Part shown: positions 20,889 through 32,191 of the stretch, one piece after another
Layout of the letters: each line of letters begins with the position of its first letter
Numbering within the stretch: the stretch's first letter is position 1
Source of the DNA: Spizellomyces punctatus DAOM BR117
Taxonomy: Eukaryota > Chytridiomycota > Chytridiomycetes > Spizellomycetales > Spizellomycetaceae
Reading direction: 5' to 3'
DNA: 64,000 bases
Assembly: GCF_000182565.1 (NCBI RefSeq)
Contig: NW_015971545.1
Coordinates: 818,208 to 882,207, forward strand
Notes under the pieces: generated by a model
Database searches by the model: none
Told to the model about the DNA's origin: nothing
The model's input: the letters and a program-made list of their open reading frames with translations, nothing else
Translations under genes and position numbers: made by a program

Positions 20889-23029
20889 ATGGGTACACTT
20901 CTTCAGCTGCTTGAACCACTGTCGGCTGCAGCGTCCTCCGCCTTTCAAACGGTTTCTCATGCCGCAGAGTCTCTCACGAAGCCTGCGGTCGATCAGTCAA
21001 ACGATGGTCCACTACCTACCACCCCTAGCAATATCGCAACCTCTATCCCACAGCGAAGTTCGTCACTTCCTCCGGCGGACGATGACGACAGTTCCGACAC
21101 TGAGCAGTATGATATCGCAGCAAAGGTTCCCAGTTTAGGCGTCGGGTGGAATTCGATTTGGCAGTTTCTGGGTGGTTCAGAGGAATTGAGCGATGACGAG
21201 TGTCCAGAGGAAGTGGAGCTAAAGGATCTGAGTAATGAAAGAGGAGACCCAACTCAAGCCTCTAAAACAGAGACAAACAAAGATGAGATTATTGCCGTAC
21301 AGCGAGCCGCCGATGCTGCAGCTCAAGCTCCAAGTGGATGGGCTGCGTTCGGATTCAATTTAAACATACCCATGCCACCCTTCCTTGATACCAGATCCTT
21401 TCCCGCACCGCCCGACGAGGTAGCACCACTACCCGGCCTCACACCAGCTTCAAATACCGCACCCGAACAAGGTACCGTCCGGTCAACGACACCAGATGGG
21501 GACGCTACCACAGCAGCCAGCGCCTGGACTAAGGCTTGGGCATCTGTCACCGGATCCGCAACGCGCAACTTGCGACCCTGCGGGCATCGACATCCGTTTC
21601 ATTTCTTGGAGGGGGACCTTGTCCTGATGGGCGGCATGTATGGTTCCTTCCTGGAAGATCGATCTACCGGCCGGAGGGAATGGCTTTCGATGGATGCAGT
21701 GTTGAATTGGAATACCCCAGATTTGAGACTCCCCCTAGGCGGAGATGAGGAGGACGACAGGCTTGTGCCAAGCGGGTGAGTTCCTTTCATTGACTTATAT
21801 CTTAATATATCCTTTTCTACGAGTTTCTTTTGACACCATTCTTTTTTAAAAATTCAGTATTTTCGACCGTCTAGGTCCAATCAATGTTTGCGCCGATCTC
21901 GTGCGTGAATTTGTTTCCTGGGAAAAATGCAGCTCAGGAGCCTTTCGCTTCCACCCTTTCGCCTACGATTGGCGCAAATCCCCACACCATGCTTCAAAGT
22001 CCCTTGAGACCTTCCTTAGTAACATTTATGAACGCAATAACCACCAAAAAATCCTCCTTGTTGCGCACTCCATGGGCGGCCTCGTGGCTCTTTCAGTGAT
22101 CAATAGACGACCAGAGCTGTTTCGTGGTGTTGTGTTTGTTGGAACGCCTTTTGGAAGTGTTCCGCTCATTATATGGGCTTTAAGACGTGGCGCACCCTTT
22201 ATGTTGAACCGAACGTTGATGTCAGCTGGACTGCACTTTGGAGCGCGGACTTCTTTTGTATTTTTGCCGACCGATGGCAAAGGTTTGGTGGATGATAAAG
22301 AAGAGGATATTTTGATTGATTTTTATAATGCCGACGAGTAGGTCTTGTGTGCTTGAATTGCAGCAATCCAACCTCGCCTAATTAGACTTCCAATATAGGT
22401 GGCTCAACTACCGCCTCTCCCAGGTTTTCCATACTGCAAAAACGCAGGAGGATCTCCAAAGCTTCCACACATATCTCAAACAGACTCTTCACAGCGCCAA
22501 AACCTTCCGAACGTCCCTCTCCCACAATCCCGATCAGTCATATCCCCCATTCGCCACGGTAACCTCTACAAAATTCCCTACACCAACTCGTATTCGCTCC
22601 TCTGTTCGTAAGGTTCAAACACCGTTAGGAATAAAGCGCGAAATTAAACTCATGTGGCCATGTCGCTTTCTGCCCGGGGATGGGATTGTTAGCGGGGAAG
22701 ATATGCGTATGCCATTAGGATTTACGTTTTCGGAAGTCAGAAGTTTAGTAGGACATTGGGGCCTCCTAAATGATGTAGCGGCAATAAGGAAGGCCTTAAA
22801 GAACATTTTGGAGGAAGAGACGAAACGGAGTAAGCCTGAGAGTGCGGCTGACAATGAGCAGATACCGACAACAAACGAAACTCATGATGAGAATGCGCAC
22901 GATATACAGCGGATAGACTGCAGTGAGGAACCTAAAAATGAAATGGATAAGCTTGACATCAATGACAGAATGGAAATTAAGAACGGAGATGAACCACAAA
23001 TGGAGCAGACCGGATCATACACAACATAG
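20889..23029 (+). CDS. Alpha/beta hydrolase, LCAT/PGAP1-like lipase
   Basis: Three exons (20889-21775, 21858-22337, 22399-23029); 665 residues. A ~220-residue disordered, acidic N-terminus precedes the hydrolase core. The core opens with HPFHFLEGDLVLMGGMYG, continues with FHPFAYDWRKSP (a YDWR motif typical of LCAT-type acyltransferases and lipases), and has the nucleophile elbow AHSMGG (Ser as nucleophile) followed by VFVGTPFGS. Later acid and histidine residues are not assigned with confidence. A disordered Glu/Asp-rich tail ends the protein. Likely a lipase or phospholipid acyl hydrolase; no signal peptide, so probably cytosolic or membrane-associated. Substrate unknown. Confidence 0.7.
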
Positions 23030-23572
23030 TGAAGTACGAGAGGATAGAGCACCGGAAGACTCGGCTGGTGGTGCCTTGTAGCTTGTGGAAACTGTACCAT
23101 AATCACTTCGACTGCTCATATACAATCTCATTCTGATGCACAAACTAACATCTGGTTCTTCTGGTTCCTGCTCCTCCTTTTTTTTGTCATCAAACACGTC
23201 TTTTCCTATGATATTTTCTTTGCCTTTTGAGTTCTTTTGCCCACTTTTGGGTTGACGGCCTTTTTTGCTTTTCCGGTTCAAGAGCTGTAGTGGTTCTCAG
23301 TTCTTCCGGCTGGTTTGTGGAAGTATCATCGGAGGGTGCTGATGAAGCGTCGCTAGTAGCACCTTTCCCCTTTGATTTATCGCTGTTTCTTTTTTTGCCG
23401 CCAGTTCGCCTGAGTTTAAGCGAGCTGAGGGAACCGAATTTCATTAAATGTTGGGTACATCATGACAGGGTAATTCGTGCATACTTGCAGCACAGCAATA
23501 CCAAAGGGCCGCTGTAAAATTGGACACCATCACATTCAAAACACAAAAAATACCCTCTCTCGACCGCGCGAT
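23030..23572. other. Intergenic with a doubtful minus-strand Lys-rich frame
   Basis: An 84-codon minus-strand frame (23444-23190) encodes a Lys/Ser-rich peptide starting MKFGSLSSLKLRRTGGKKR. A second frame overlapping its end continues as Lys/Glu-rich (to 23015). They could be exons of a small basic protein, but no clean donor and acceptor joins them. Low support. Confidence 0.25.
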
Positions 23573-23645
23573 TGGAGAATCGGGGTATCGATCCCCGTGC
23601 CTCTCGCATGCTAAGCGAGCGCTCTACCATTTGAGCTAATTCCCC
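23573..23645 (-). tRNA. tRNA-Ala(AGC), copy 6
   Basis: Identical to copies 1 and 5, with a T-run on the transcribed strand at 23550-23545. Its 5' end is 274 bp from the 3' end of element copy 2. Confidence 0.97.
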
Positions 23646-23919
23646 ATATTGATTGCTGAGGATACAGTAAATACATCATTTTTAAATATACTCATCTAGA
23701 TCAGAAAGACTTGACCCGATGAGCTCACAGAAGCAAGAGCATCCCAAACAAAACTAATAATCAACGGCTGAAAATATCTGTGAAGCACTGCTCAGTGGAG
23801 AAGCGGCACTTAGCGTTGACATTGACTTTATCAACTAAGATGCGGGCAACCAGCCGTCCCGTTTGGTGGCATAGTACCCACGGAAACGAATGGCTCAGGA
23901 TTTCAAATGACATTTGATA

Positions 23920-24667
23920 GTGTAGAGGTGACAGAAACTGGCCTAGCTACTACACCAGGGAATGAACCGGCGAGAACCGGTTCGGAAAAGCTAACTAACT
24001 ACTACTAGGCAATTATACACGCAATACGTAACGGTTCTAAACCGGATAATTGCCCACCACCACACGCGTTCCTACTGGGCCTTGATCTGGAACTCTTGAT
24101 CGACATTGAAGCCAGAGTCGTCGCAAGAGAGTTAATATCGTCAGGGAGACTCGCAAGCCGGAGGATGTTCAGTAACGAAGGCTTGGAGACTAGAACTGCC
24201 TGTCAGAAGATGACCAGATGATAAGAAATGATGCCATCGGTACATACCAACCAAGCTCAACAAATGTGGCAGCATAATAGTAGGTTTGTCAACAGATCCA
24301 ACTGGTTGCTGCTGGTTCTGGCCATTGTTGCTGTCGGGCGGACGAGGTCCTCGACACCACCACATCTGCATGCTCATGATTGACCGAGTCGCAATGAGGT
24401 TGCAATGTGGGTCACTATGAGGTTGCAATGTGGGTCGCGATGAGCGTTGGGCAGATGCTTGCGAGTCGAGGATGGGTAAAGAGGAAAGAGGGAAAAGGCC
24501 CCCCTTTTATAGACCTTTGGCATGCGCCTCACCGCAGTTTAAAAAAAAAGCATTACATGCATGCCACAGCGCTTTGAGCGATAGAGGGGGTTCTGATTAT
24601 TCGATATGATTAACCGGATTATCCGGATAATAATGGGTCCTAGTGCCATTTTCCATCACCTCCACAC
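23920..24667 (-). mobile_element. TIR element with TA flanks, copy 2
   Basis: A 748-bp full-length copy in reverse orientation, with TA outside both ends (23918-23919, 24668-24669). TIRs, TATA box (24505-24511), leader and small gene are all recognisable. It differs from copy 1 by scattered substitutions and small indels, e.g. one base fewer in the TYYY segment and a changed second-exon region. Confidence 0.85.
24141..24377 (-). CDS. Small element-borne gene, copy 2
   Basis: ATG at 24377 gives M-S-M-Q-M followed by WWCRGPRPPDSN and a Gln-rich stretch. A single-base difference from copy 1 shifts the frame in the Tyr-rich segment. A GTATGT donor follows at about 24247, and a TTCTAG acceptor precedes a segment reading SLQAFVTEHPPACE, equivalent to SPSLVTENPPACD of copy 1. 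The unspliced frame stays open to 24141. It could be a degenerate copy or a spliced variant. Confidence 0.35.
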   Translation of the reverse strand: MSMQMWWCRGPRPPDSNNGQNQQQPVGSVDKPTIMLPHLLSLVGMYRWHHFLSSGHLLTGSSSLQAFVTEHPPACESP

Positions 24668-24669
24668 TA

Positions 24670-26497
24670 TGCTCAAAGCGATCAAAGGCAATTCTGTCAT
24701 CAGAACTCCCCTATTTCTCTTTTGAATTCATGGCCTACAGGCGTCATTTCTCTCTTTTCGTATCGCCGCCAAGAAGAAATACTTCGTACATCATTTAATC
24801 CTTGTCTGTTTTCATGCGCAGATTTTGATCATGAAAGGACGGTACATAAACAGCTGTGAGTTTTGCTGCACAAACTCGTGCCGCAACATTATTTTCTTCT
24901 ACTTGCTAACATGGAGCACTGCACAATGTGAAAATCTGTTGAGGGCCTTGTACGCTTCGACTGCAAAGCGCTTATACCGAGCCTAGTCATTTTTCTGTGA
25001 ACGTTTTGAGACAACTTATGAGCAGCTACTTGTCGTAGCGAAATACCCCATTCTTTCAATGTTATAACGGGTCAACGCTGGTTGCTGTTCAGCTCGCAAA
25101 CCATGGGATTGGTGTGCACCGAGTACCACTCGGTGGTGAGGGCCCTACCGTGGCAGTTGGTGTGCTCCGAGTTACCACTTGAAGTGAATCTGCCGTAGCA
25201 GAGTGATTGGTGTGCATCGAGTACCACTCGAAGTGAATGTGCCTTTAGCAGAGTGATATGAATCTGCCTTAGCAAAGTGCTTGCTGCCGTAGCGAACCTG
25301 CCTTTAGCAGAGTGATGTGAATAAGGGCGATGGCAAAGCGCAGCCTGCAAGCCCGGCTTCTTCATGCGGTATTCGCGCAAGTATGTGAGGCGTTGCCCGG
25401 CAAGGTGGCATCTATGTGGAAACTTGCATTGCGTCTTCAGCATTTTCGTAGCAGCACAGCCCATGCCATCCATCTCCAGAAGCGCGGTTGTTTTAGGTGC
25501 CGATGTACAAACTGGCAGAACTCAACTGGCATCTATCATTCTTTTTACTCTCCATGCCACGAAAACCACGCCAAGTGTCTCAATGAAAGATGAGTTTGGC
25601 AGCTGAGTTGCCTTATGGACTTTGCAATTCACCACTAGTTTTGAACCCTTTGGGTAGAGGATGTGACATAAACTGGAATCACAGAATGCTAGGCAATCAG
25701 TACGTGGCGAAGACTCGTAAGCTTATAGATCTGGACTAGCAAACGATGTGGTCCTTCTTTCCACAGCAAAATGGACGTTGGCCGTCTTCTTTCCCATTCA
25801 ATCCCACAATCCCAAAGCAAACATCTGCGTGAGCTGTGGGCTGTGCTTTTGTTGAAACGAAATGTGCCAAGCCCCCCGTAGCGCTTCCCAGTTGGTGACT
25901 TTGTGTATTACATACCTATGACTCATGCACGAGACGGGGTGGAGATTTGTCCAGTGGAAATCCAAATCCACCCTCCACCTTCCTTGTCCTCTTGTTGCTG
26001 TTCTTCCACAAAAGACATTACTTGCATAGGTACGAAGTCTTGGCACGGATACATCAGAAGGAAATCCACAGACTCTTAAAGAGAGCGTTCTTGTGTATTT
26101 TTGTTTACAGTTCTCTTGCCGTTCACAAGCAACAGTCCGTTGTCGAACTATTTTACTTGAGCTTGCTTCTTTGGTGAGCAAAGGACACTATTCCTTCGTT
26201 TCGATCTCGCCGCTTGCGGCGGCTATTGTGAAAACCTAACCGAACCTTTCTCCCTTGAAAGCGAATAGCTTTGTCCCTTCTGTTTGTATTTGCGAAATAT
26301 CACTTTCATAGACAGAAAGAAAGGAGCAAACCGCCTGAAAAGACGCTTTCTTCTTGCAAGTAGCCAAACAAAGGACACGCAAGAAAAAGCTTTTCGTTGC
26401 TTTAAACAACCTCACGTCCCTCATAATCTGAAAGAGAAAAGGCCCGGGTCGATCCTAACCATAACATCCCTTGATCATCAAAAACTCCGCGCGCGCC
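24670..26497. other. 1.8-kb intergenic stretch with tandem repeat
   Basis: Holds the ~50-bp tandem repeat listed separately. No gene seen; a minus-strand frame 25072-25473 merely reads through the repeat. The last 200 bases are the upstream or 5' leader region of the fimbrin gene. Confidence 0.45.
25110..25320. repeat. Diverged ~50-bp tandem repeat
   Basis: Units start at 25110, 25158 and 25208, each beginning TGGTGTGC and continuing with a C-GAGT-ACCACT block and a TGCC..AGCAGAGTGAT block. Two partial units follow, retaining CTGCCTTTAGCAGAGTGAT. Function unknown; probably a minisatellite. Confidence 0.7.
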
Positions 26498-29155
26498 ATG
26501 TCAGGTTTCCGGAACTTCTCCACGTCCACATTCACCACAAGCGCCCCAACTCTAAATAGTGCCTTGGACGAAGACGATTGGCGCTCTGACGAGGAAGACG
26601 AATCGAACACTGCTCCTGCCTCAAATAAAAGCGCTCCGTCGTTTGCATTACCATCCTCACAGAATAACTGGAGAGAGCAGAACCAAGAAGATTGGTTAGC
26701 TAACAAGCAAAAGACTATAACCTCGGAGACAAGAGTTACTCCTCCTCCGCCTGTTCGCGCTACTCCACCTGTGCCAGTCTATCGCCCGTCGTACGCTACT
26801 CCTCCAGTAACTTCGGGTGTATCCCCCAGTGTGCCAACGAGGCCTATCAACGAAGCGGTCACAGTTTCCAAATCAAGTACTTTTAGTGCTCCAGTAAAGC
26901 CTGTCAAGCCAACTCGGCAGTACGAGTAAGAATTAATGTCGTGGACATATTACTGCATGGTTAGAAAAAATACTCATTGTTTTTCTTTTTGGCAGCACCA
27001 GCCACCTGCCTACGACAATACCTGCCTACCCGGGTGCAGTTTCAGGAAAATTTCCTTCCGCTGCTCAATCTGCCGAAGTCCACCCTTCATCTTATCCTAA
27101 ATACAAAATGGGTATCAACACTCAAGCTCTCGCTGTTAAATTTCCTTATTTCACTCCATCCGAAATTGCTGCTTTCCACCAGCAATTTGCGTCCCTCGAC
27201 AAGGATGGACGTGATCTGGTTCACCAAAGCGATCTCACCAACGTTGCTACAAAAGCTGGCGCAAGCTCACAGGATGTCACGGCTAAGTTGGCTCAGTTGA
27301 GTTTGACTGACGAAGAGGGACTTGTAAGTTTCGAGGGTTTCTTGCAAGCGGTCTCCAAAGTAAGAGCCGACAAGGGTGCGCCAAAACAACATGGCGAGGA
27401 CAAGAAGAAGATTGTTTTGCACGGCCATCTTGAAAATACCACGCATACTATCAATGAGGATGAAAAAGAGTCTTTCACGCAGCATATCAACCAGCAGTTG
27501 GCCTATGATCCGCACGTCAAGGACCGATTACCTATTGACCCTGCCTCCATGCAGGTTTTCTCCGAGTGCAAGGGTATGCTTCAAATTTGGTTTAATTTGT
27601 TGTTTGCTATGGCTGACAGTTAGCTACAGACGGTCTCCTTCTCGCTAAGCTGATCAACGACGCTGTTCCCGGCACTATTGATGAGCGAGTGTTGAACGTG
27701 TCGAAAAAGCTCAATGCTTTCCATATGACCGAGAACAACAATGTCGTCGTCAACTCTGCAAAGGCCATCGGTTGCAGCGTCGTCAACATTGGTGCCCAGG
27801 ATCTGATTGAAGGTCGTGAGCACCTTATCCTTGGTCTCATCTGGCAGATCATCAAAATCGGTTTGCAAGCGAAAATTGACATCAAAGTTCACCCGGAGTT
27901 GTTCCGGTTACTGGAAACTGGGGAAAGCTTGGAGGATTTCTTGAAGTTGCCTCCAGAACAAATTTTGTTGCGGTGGTTCAATTACCACTTGAAGAAAGCA
28001 GGGTGGGCGCGAAAAGTTACAAACTTCAGTTCCGACGTCAAGGATGGAGAAAACTACACTGTTTTGCTCAACCAACTCGCCCCATCAACATGTTCTCGTG
28101 CACCGCTGCAAATTCACGACCTTCACGAGCGGGCTGAAGCCGTCCTGCAGAATGCCGACAAACTGCAGTGTCGAAAATACCTTACCCCCAAGACTCTTGT
28201 GGGTGGTAACCCCAAGCTCAATTTTGCATTCGTAGCACATCTCTTCAATACCCACCCAGGTTTGGAGAAGCTCAGCGAAGCTGAAATGGCCCAGCTAGAT
28301 GAATGGCTCTTCAGTTCTGAAGGTGATCGGGAAGCGCGTGCATTTGCGCTCTGGCTCAACAGTCTTGGAGTGGAGCCATTTGTCAACAACTTGTTTGACG
28401 ATCTTCGGGACGGTTTGATACTTCTCCAAGCAATGGACAAAGTCCACCCGGGCATTGTAGACTGGAAGAAGGTGAACAAGGCTCCCGTGACGAGTAAATT
28501 TAAGAAGGTGGAGAACACAAATTACGTCGTGGTGCTCGGAAAGAGTATGAAGTTTTCGTTGGTGGGAATTGGAGGGAGCGATTTGACAGATGGAATAAAA
28601 AATTTGACTCTTGGTAAGCATTTTTCGATGGGCTTATCTTACAATGGTGTTCCTAACATTTCTATGTTCCACAGCGCTTGTATGGCAACTTATGCGGGAA
28701 CACGTCATTCAAACGCTCCGCACTTTATCAACAGGCGGACGGGAGATCACCGATGCAGACATGATTAAATGGGCCAATGACACTGTCAAGTCTCGTGCAA
28801 GCAAGAGTTCGAGTATGGCGAACTTCAAGGATCCTAGCCTCTCAACAGGAATTTTCTTCCTTGACTTGTTGAACGGTATCAAGAAGGGTGTTGTGAACTA
28901 CGAGCTTGTGACATCAGGAGAATCGGAGGACGATGCAAAGATGAATGCCAAGTACGCCATCTCCATTGCACGTAAGCTGGGTGCTACTATCTTTGTTTTG
29001 CCGGAGGATATCGTGGAGGTGAAACCCAAGATGGTGAGTAGGGCGTGCTTTCGAATTCAAAAGTAGGTTCCAGTCGCTCATATATCATTTTCCTTTTTCA
29101 GATCTTGACGTTTGTGGGTACTTTGATGGCGCTAGACAAACAGCAGAATGCATGA
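26498..29155 (+). CDS. Fimbrin/plastin (actin bundler) with N-terminal extension
   Basis: Five exons (26498-26925, 26996-27573, 27630-28613, 28675-29033, 29102-29155); 800 residues. From Met at 27108 the 620-residue remainder is a full-length fimbrin. It has a degenerate EF-hand region (LDKDGRDLVHQSDL, TDEEGLVSFEGFL), then four calponin-homology domains with family motifs (DGLLLAKLIN, NCAKAIGCSVVNIG-like, GNPKLNFAFVAHLFN, and LRDGLILLQAMDKV). Fimbrins crosslink F-actin at patches, cables and rings; yeast Sac6 is the reference. The first 180 residues are extra: disordered, acidic at first, then Pro/Thr/Ser-rich, reached by a GTAAGA donor and an in-phase acceptor. Exon 1 could be alternatively spliced, with 27108 as a second start. 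Confidence 0.9.
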
Positions 29156-29426
29156 TGTCGTCTTGTAGTTTCGTAGATCACTTTGAAACAGCTTATATAA
29201 TTCAAACGTATGGTGAATCACCCAGTGGCTTGTCAGTGGCGCATGATCCATGCTAGTGGAGACAATGTCCCCAGGGTTGGTCGACAATATCCTCAAGGTC
29301 TCTCGCCACCATCCATTTTGCATGTGAATTTCCATCAAGTAGCCCTTCTGTCTCGCTCCCTGCATAAGCACGTCTGTACCTGCACCTCTTCAAAGCCCCC
29401 AAAGGCCACACGCGCGGGCCCGTTTG

Positions 29427-31829
29427 ATGATGGAAGGTGAAGGAACAGCAACAACATCAACCACGCATACAACACACAAAAAGGCACACAAACAAACACA
29501 TGTGGAGGGACAATCACGACAGTTTCTCACGGCGCAGAAACTGAAAATAACGGGGACGAAAGTATGGGCGTGTGATCGATGTACGTTTTCACTGTCTGCC
29601 TTTAAGAAAGAGCGCGTTTCACTGCCCTGTGAACATGTCACTTATGTGTATCCTTGCAGGTTATCGTCTAAAGAACAAGTGTGATTCAGGGAGACCCACT
29701 TGTTCTGTCTGTGCAAAAGGAAATCATGAGTGTACATATGGGCAGAGGAGTAAAGGGAAAGGAGTAGGTAGGAGGTCACGGGCTGGGTCTTTGACGGAAC
29801 CTGCTGATGGCAATCCGTATGTATGATTGTGCATCTATTTCTTCCGCCGGAGTTGCCATGGACTAATATTGTGTGTGCGAAAGGTACACCCAAATGCTAC
29901 AAACCAGGCTGTATGAACTGGAGGAAAAGGCGCGAAGTATGAGTGTACCTAATGACGATCCACGAGTACCAGATCCTCGAAATCAAGACCCGCGAGTGCA
30001 GGACCTGGAGGCGAGAACAAGTCAAATGACCGTGTCGGACCCAGACCCAACGACAGATCCTGCATATGCCGTTTTATCACCCATAGCCGCAGAAGGAGCG
30101 ATGGTGGAAGGTGCATTTTCTGCGTACGATCTTGGCGCCGATTCACATGCTCCAGTCGACTATCTATTCCAACCCATTATCCCCAGCAATATGTACTCCA
30201 CATTACCGTCTGACCAAACCCTCTTCTCCGATGATGTACTGAAATATCTGGTTCACACGTTCTTCCTCGACATTGTACCAACATGGTTTCCCAATCCCAT
30301 TCATCAAGCAACCTTCATGGCAAGGTGGCCCAATCATCCACCATTATTGATCTATAGCATGTGTGCAGCTGCCGCGAGACGATCTGATCATCCTGTGACG
30401 AGGGCGTACGTTGCATCAAGGAATGTACCGCTGTATTTGGGAGGCGAACCATATTTTTGGAAAGCTAGGGAGATTATAAATTCTTTCGTGGGGGAGCCAG
30501 ATTTTGAGACCGTTTTGGCGCTTGTGACTCTCGGGCTGGCAATGTCAGGTGAGCATTTCAAAGGCAGCGATCATCTGGTTGGTCACTGCAAGTGCTGACG
30601 GCTTGATTTCTGTGGCTTTTGCTTTGTTTCTTTACAGGGATGGGAAACCGTAAGTACCAAGCAATATTTCGATTCTGTGGTAGGGAACCACCTGGACATT
30701 AATAATTTGTTGTTATTTTTATCCTTCAGTTGATGCCTCGGTTCCTCTCATGTCAATGGCGATCCAGACAGCCCTTTCCCTGCGACTTGACGTCGACCCT
30801 GACGTGGAGGAAGTACATGGACAGCTGACATGGCTCCAAAAAGAATCGCGTCGACGATTATGGTGGACTCTATGCATGGTACGAAACCGTAATATCAGCG
30901 GTTACTCATATGGTAAAGGGATGTTAAGATCCGTTTGGTCTATATTGTAGTACGACCGGCAACCTAAACCGGGTCTTGAGTCTCCCGACGAGCAACGCAT
31001 TCCACCAATGATTAATGATCAAGCCCGTCCTTCCGTCGATCAGTTCACGTTTTTCGGTACCTCGAGTCGCACTGTTCAAGTTCCTGCTCCAGAACCACTG
31101 TGGCTGTCTGTAGCGGATCCCGACGGTCTTCCCGTTCTCGAAGCTTTTGTTCCAGGTCTCGACATTGACTTTATTGATCTGTCGGGTCGCCTCGCACGCG
31201 TTTTTTACAAAATCCAATCATTGTATGATTCAATGCATGGTTCGCAAGTCACCTCACCTGATTCCCTTCTACCTTCCCCCATCTCGTTGGTCGAATCCGA
31301 GTCTCTGCTAGTGATTGAATTGACCGCGATCATGGGCGCCCTCCCCGCATGGGCCCGTACTATTGATACCTACAATGAATTCTCCCCACACATAACTTCC
31401 CGTCCTCCATTACCGCCGTACCACCTCTTAACCCACCACATCATCCACCACGCGCTTCACGTGTGCTTGCGCCTCCCAACCGTTCTCGCTGCAGCCGATA
31501 GCCTCAAATACAAAACCAACCTGACACCACACATCCTCGCTAGCTATAATCACTGTCGCTACCATGCCTCAAGAGTTGCATACCTCCTCCGAAAAATTGT
31601 GGCGGTGAACCCTACAGCCAGGTGGATTGACTGGTACACGCTTTACTTGGCCTTCAGATCAGCGTTGGTTCTCGTCGTGGCACTTAATGCTGAAACGGAT
31701 ACAGAGGAGTTGGTGAGAGCTAGGAAAGATTTGGAAATTCATTTGGAGATTATGAGGAGTGTTGGGCGACACATGTGGTTTGGGAATTATATGACCAAGA
31801 TGTTTGAATCCATTATTATGGAAGCTTGA
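29427..31829 (+). CDS. Zn(II)2Cys6 transcription factor
   Basis: Six exons (29427-29580, 29660-29816, 29884-30548, 30638-30649, 30730-30878, 30951-31829); 671 residues. The zinc cluster is split by intron 1: C49-x2-C52-x6-C59-x6-C66-x2-C69-x6-C76, a perfect match to the fungal binuclear cluster (ACDRC, YRLKNKC, RPTC, SVC). A short coiled coil (MLQTRLYELEEKARS) follows, as expected for dimer formation. The middle region (residues ~220-400) looks like the fungal-specific regulatory domain, including LSLRLDVDP and the RRRLWWTL motif. Exon 4 is only 12 nt and could be skipped in frame. Target genes are unknown; flanking genes give no hint. Confidence 0.88.
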
Positions 31830-32191
31830 GGGAGAGTTGTTTAGGATATTGCTTTTATATAATGAAAGAGGGCTCTTAGCAATTGTGCGTTTGAGCACAG
31901 AACACGACGGAGCTTGGATGCCGGCGTTGAACTTCCTAGCAATCATTGGCCGCCGCTTCACTTCACTTTATAAATGCACTCTTCTGCAATTTTTTGACTG
32001 ATGTGGCATATCAATCTGTGGTCACTGGGGAGGAACTACATAACGACCTATTTACTATTATTTACATTAAGGGACGAATCTTAAACTACAGGGACGGAAA
32101 ACTATGAATATGTTGATTCAGTCCTTCAATCGGTGAACGAAAGGTGTTGAGTGCGGTGTGTGGACGCGGGAAAGGATGCTCGGATGTGGAG
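31830..32191. other. Space between convergent genes
   Basis: 3' flanks of the Zn2Cys6 gene and of the PAN-like protein gene on the other strand. Nothing else seen. Confidence 0.5.
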
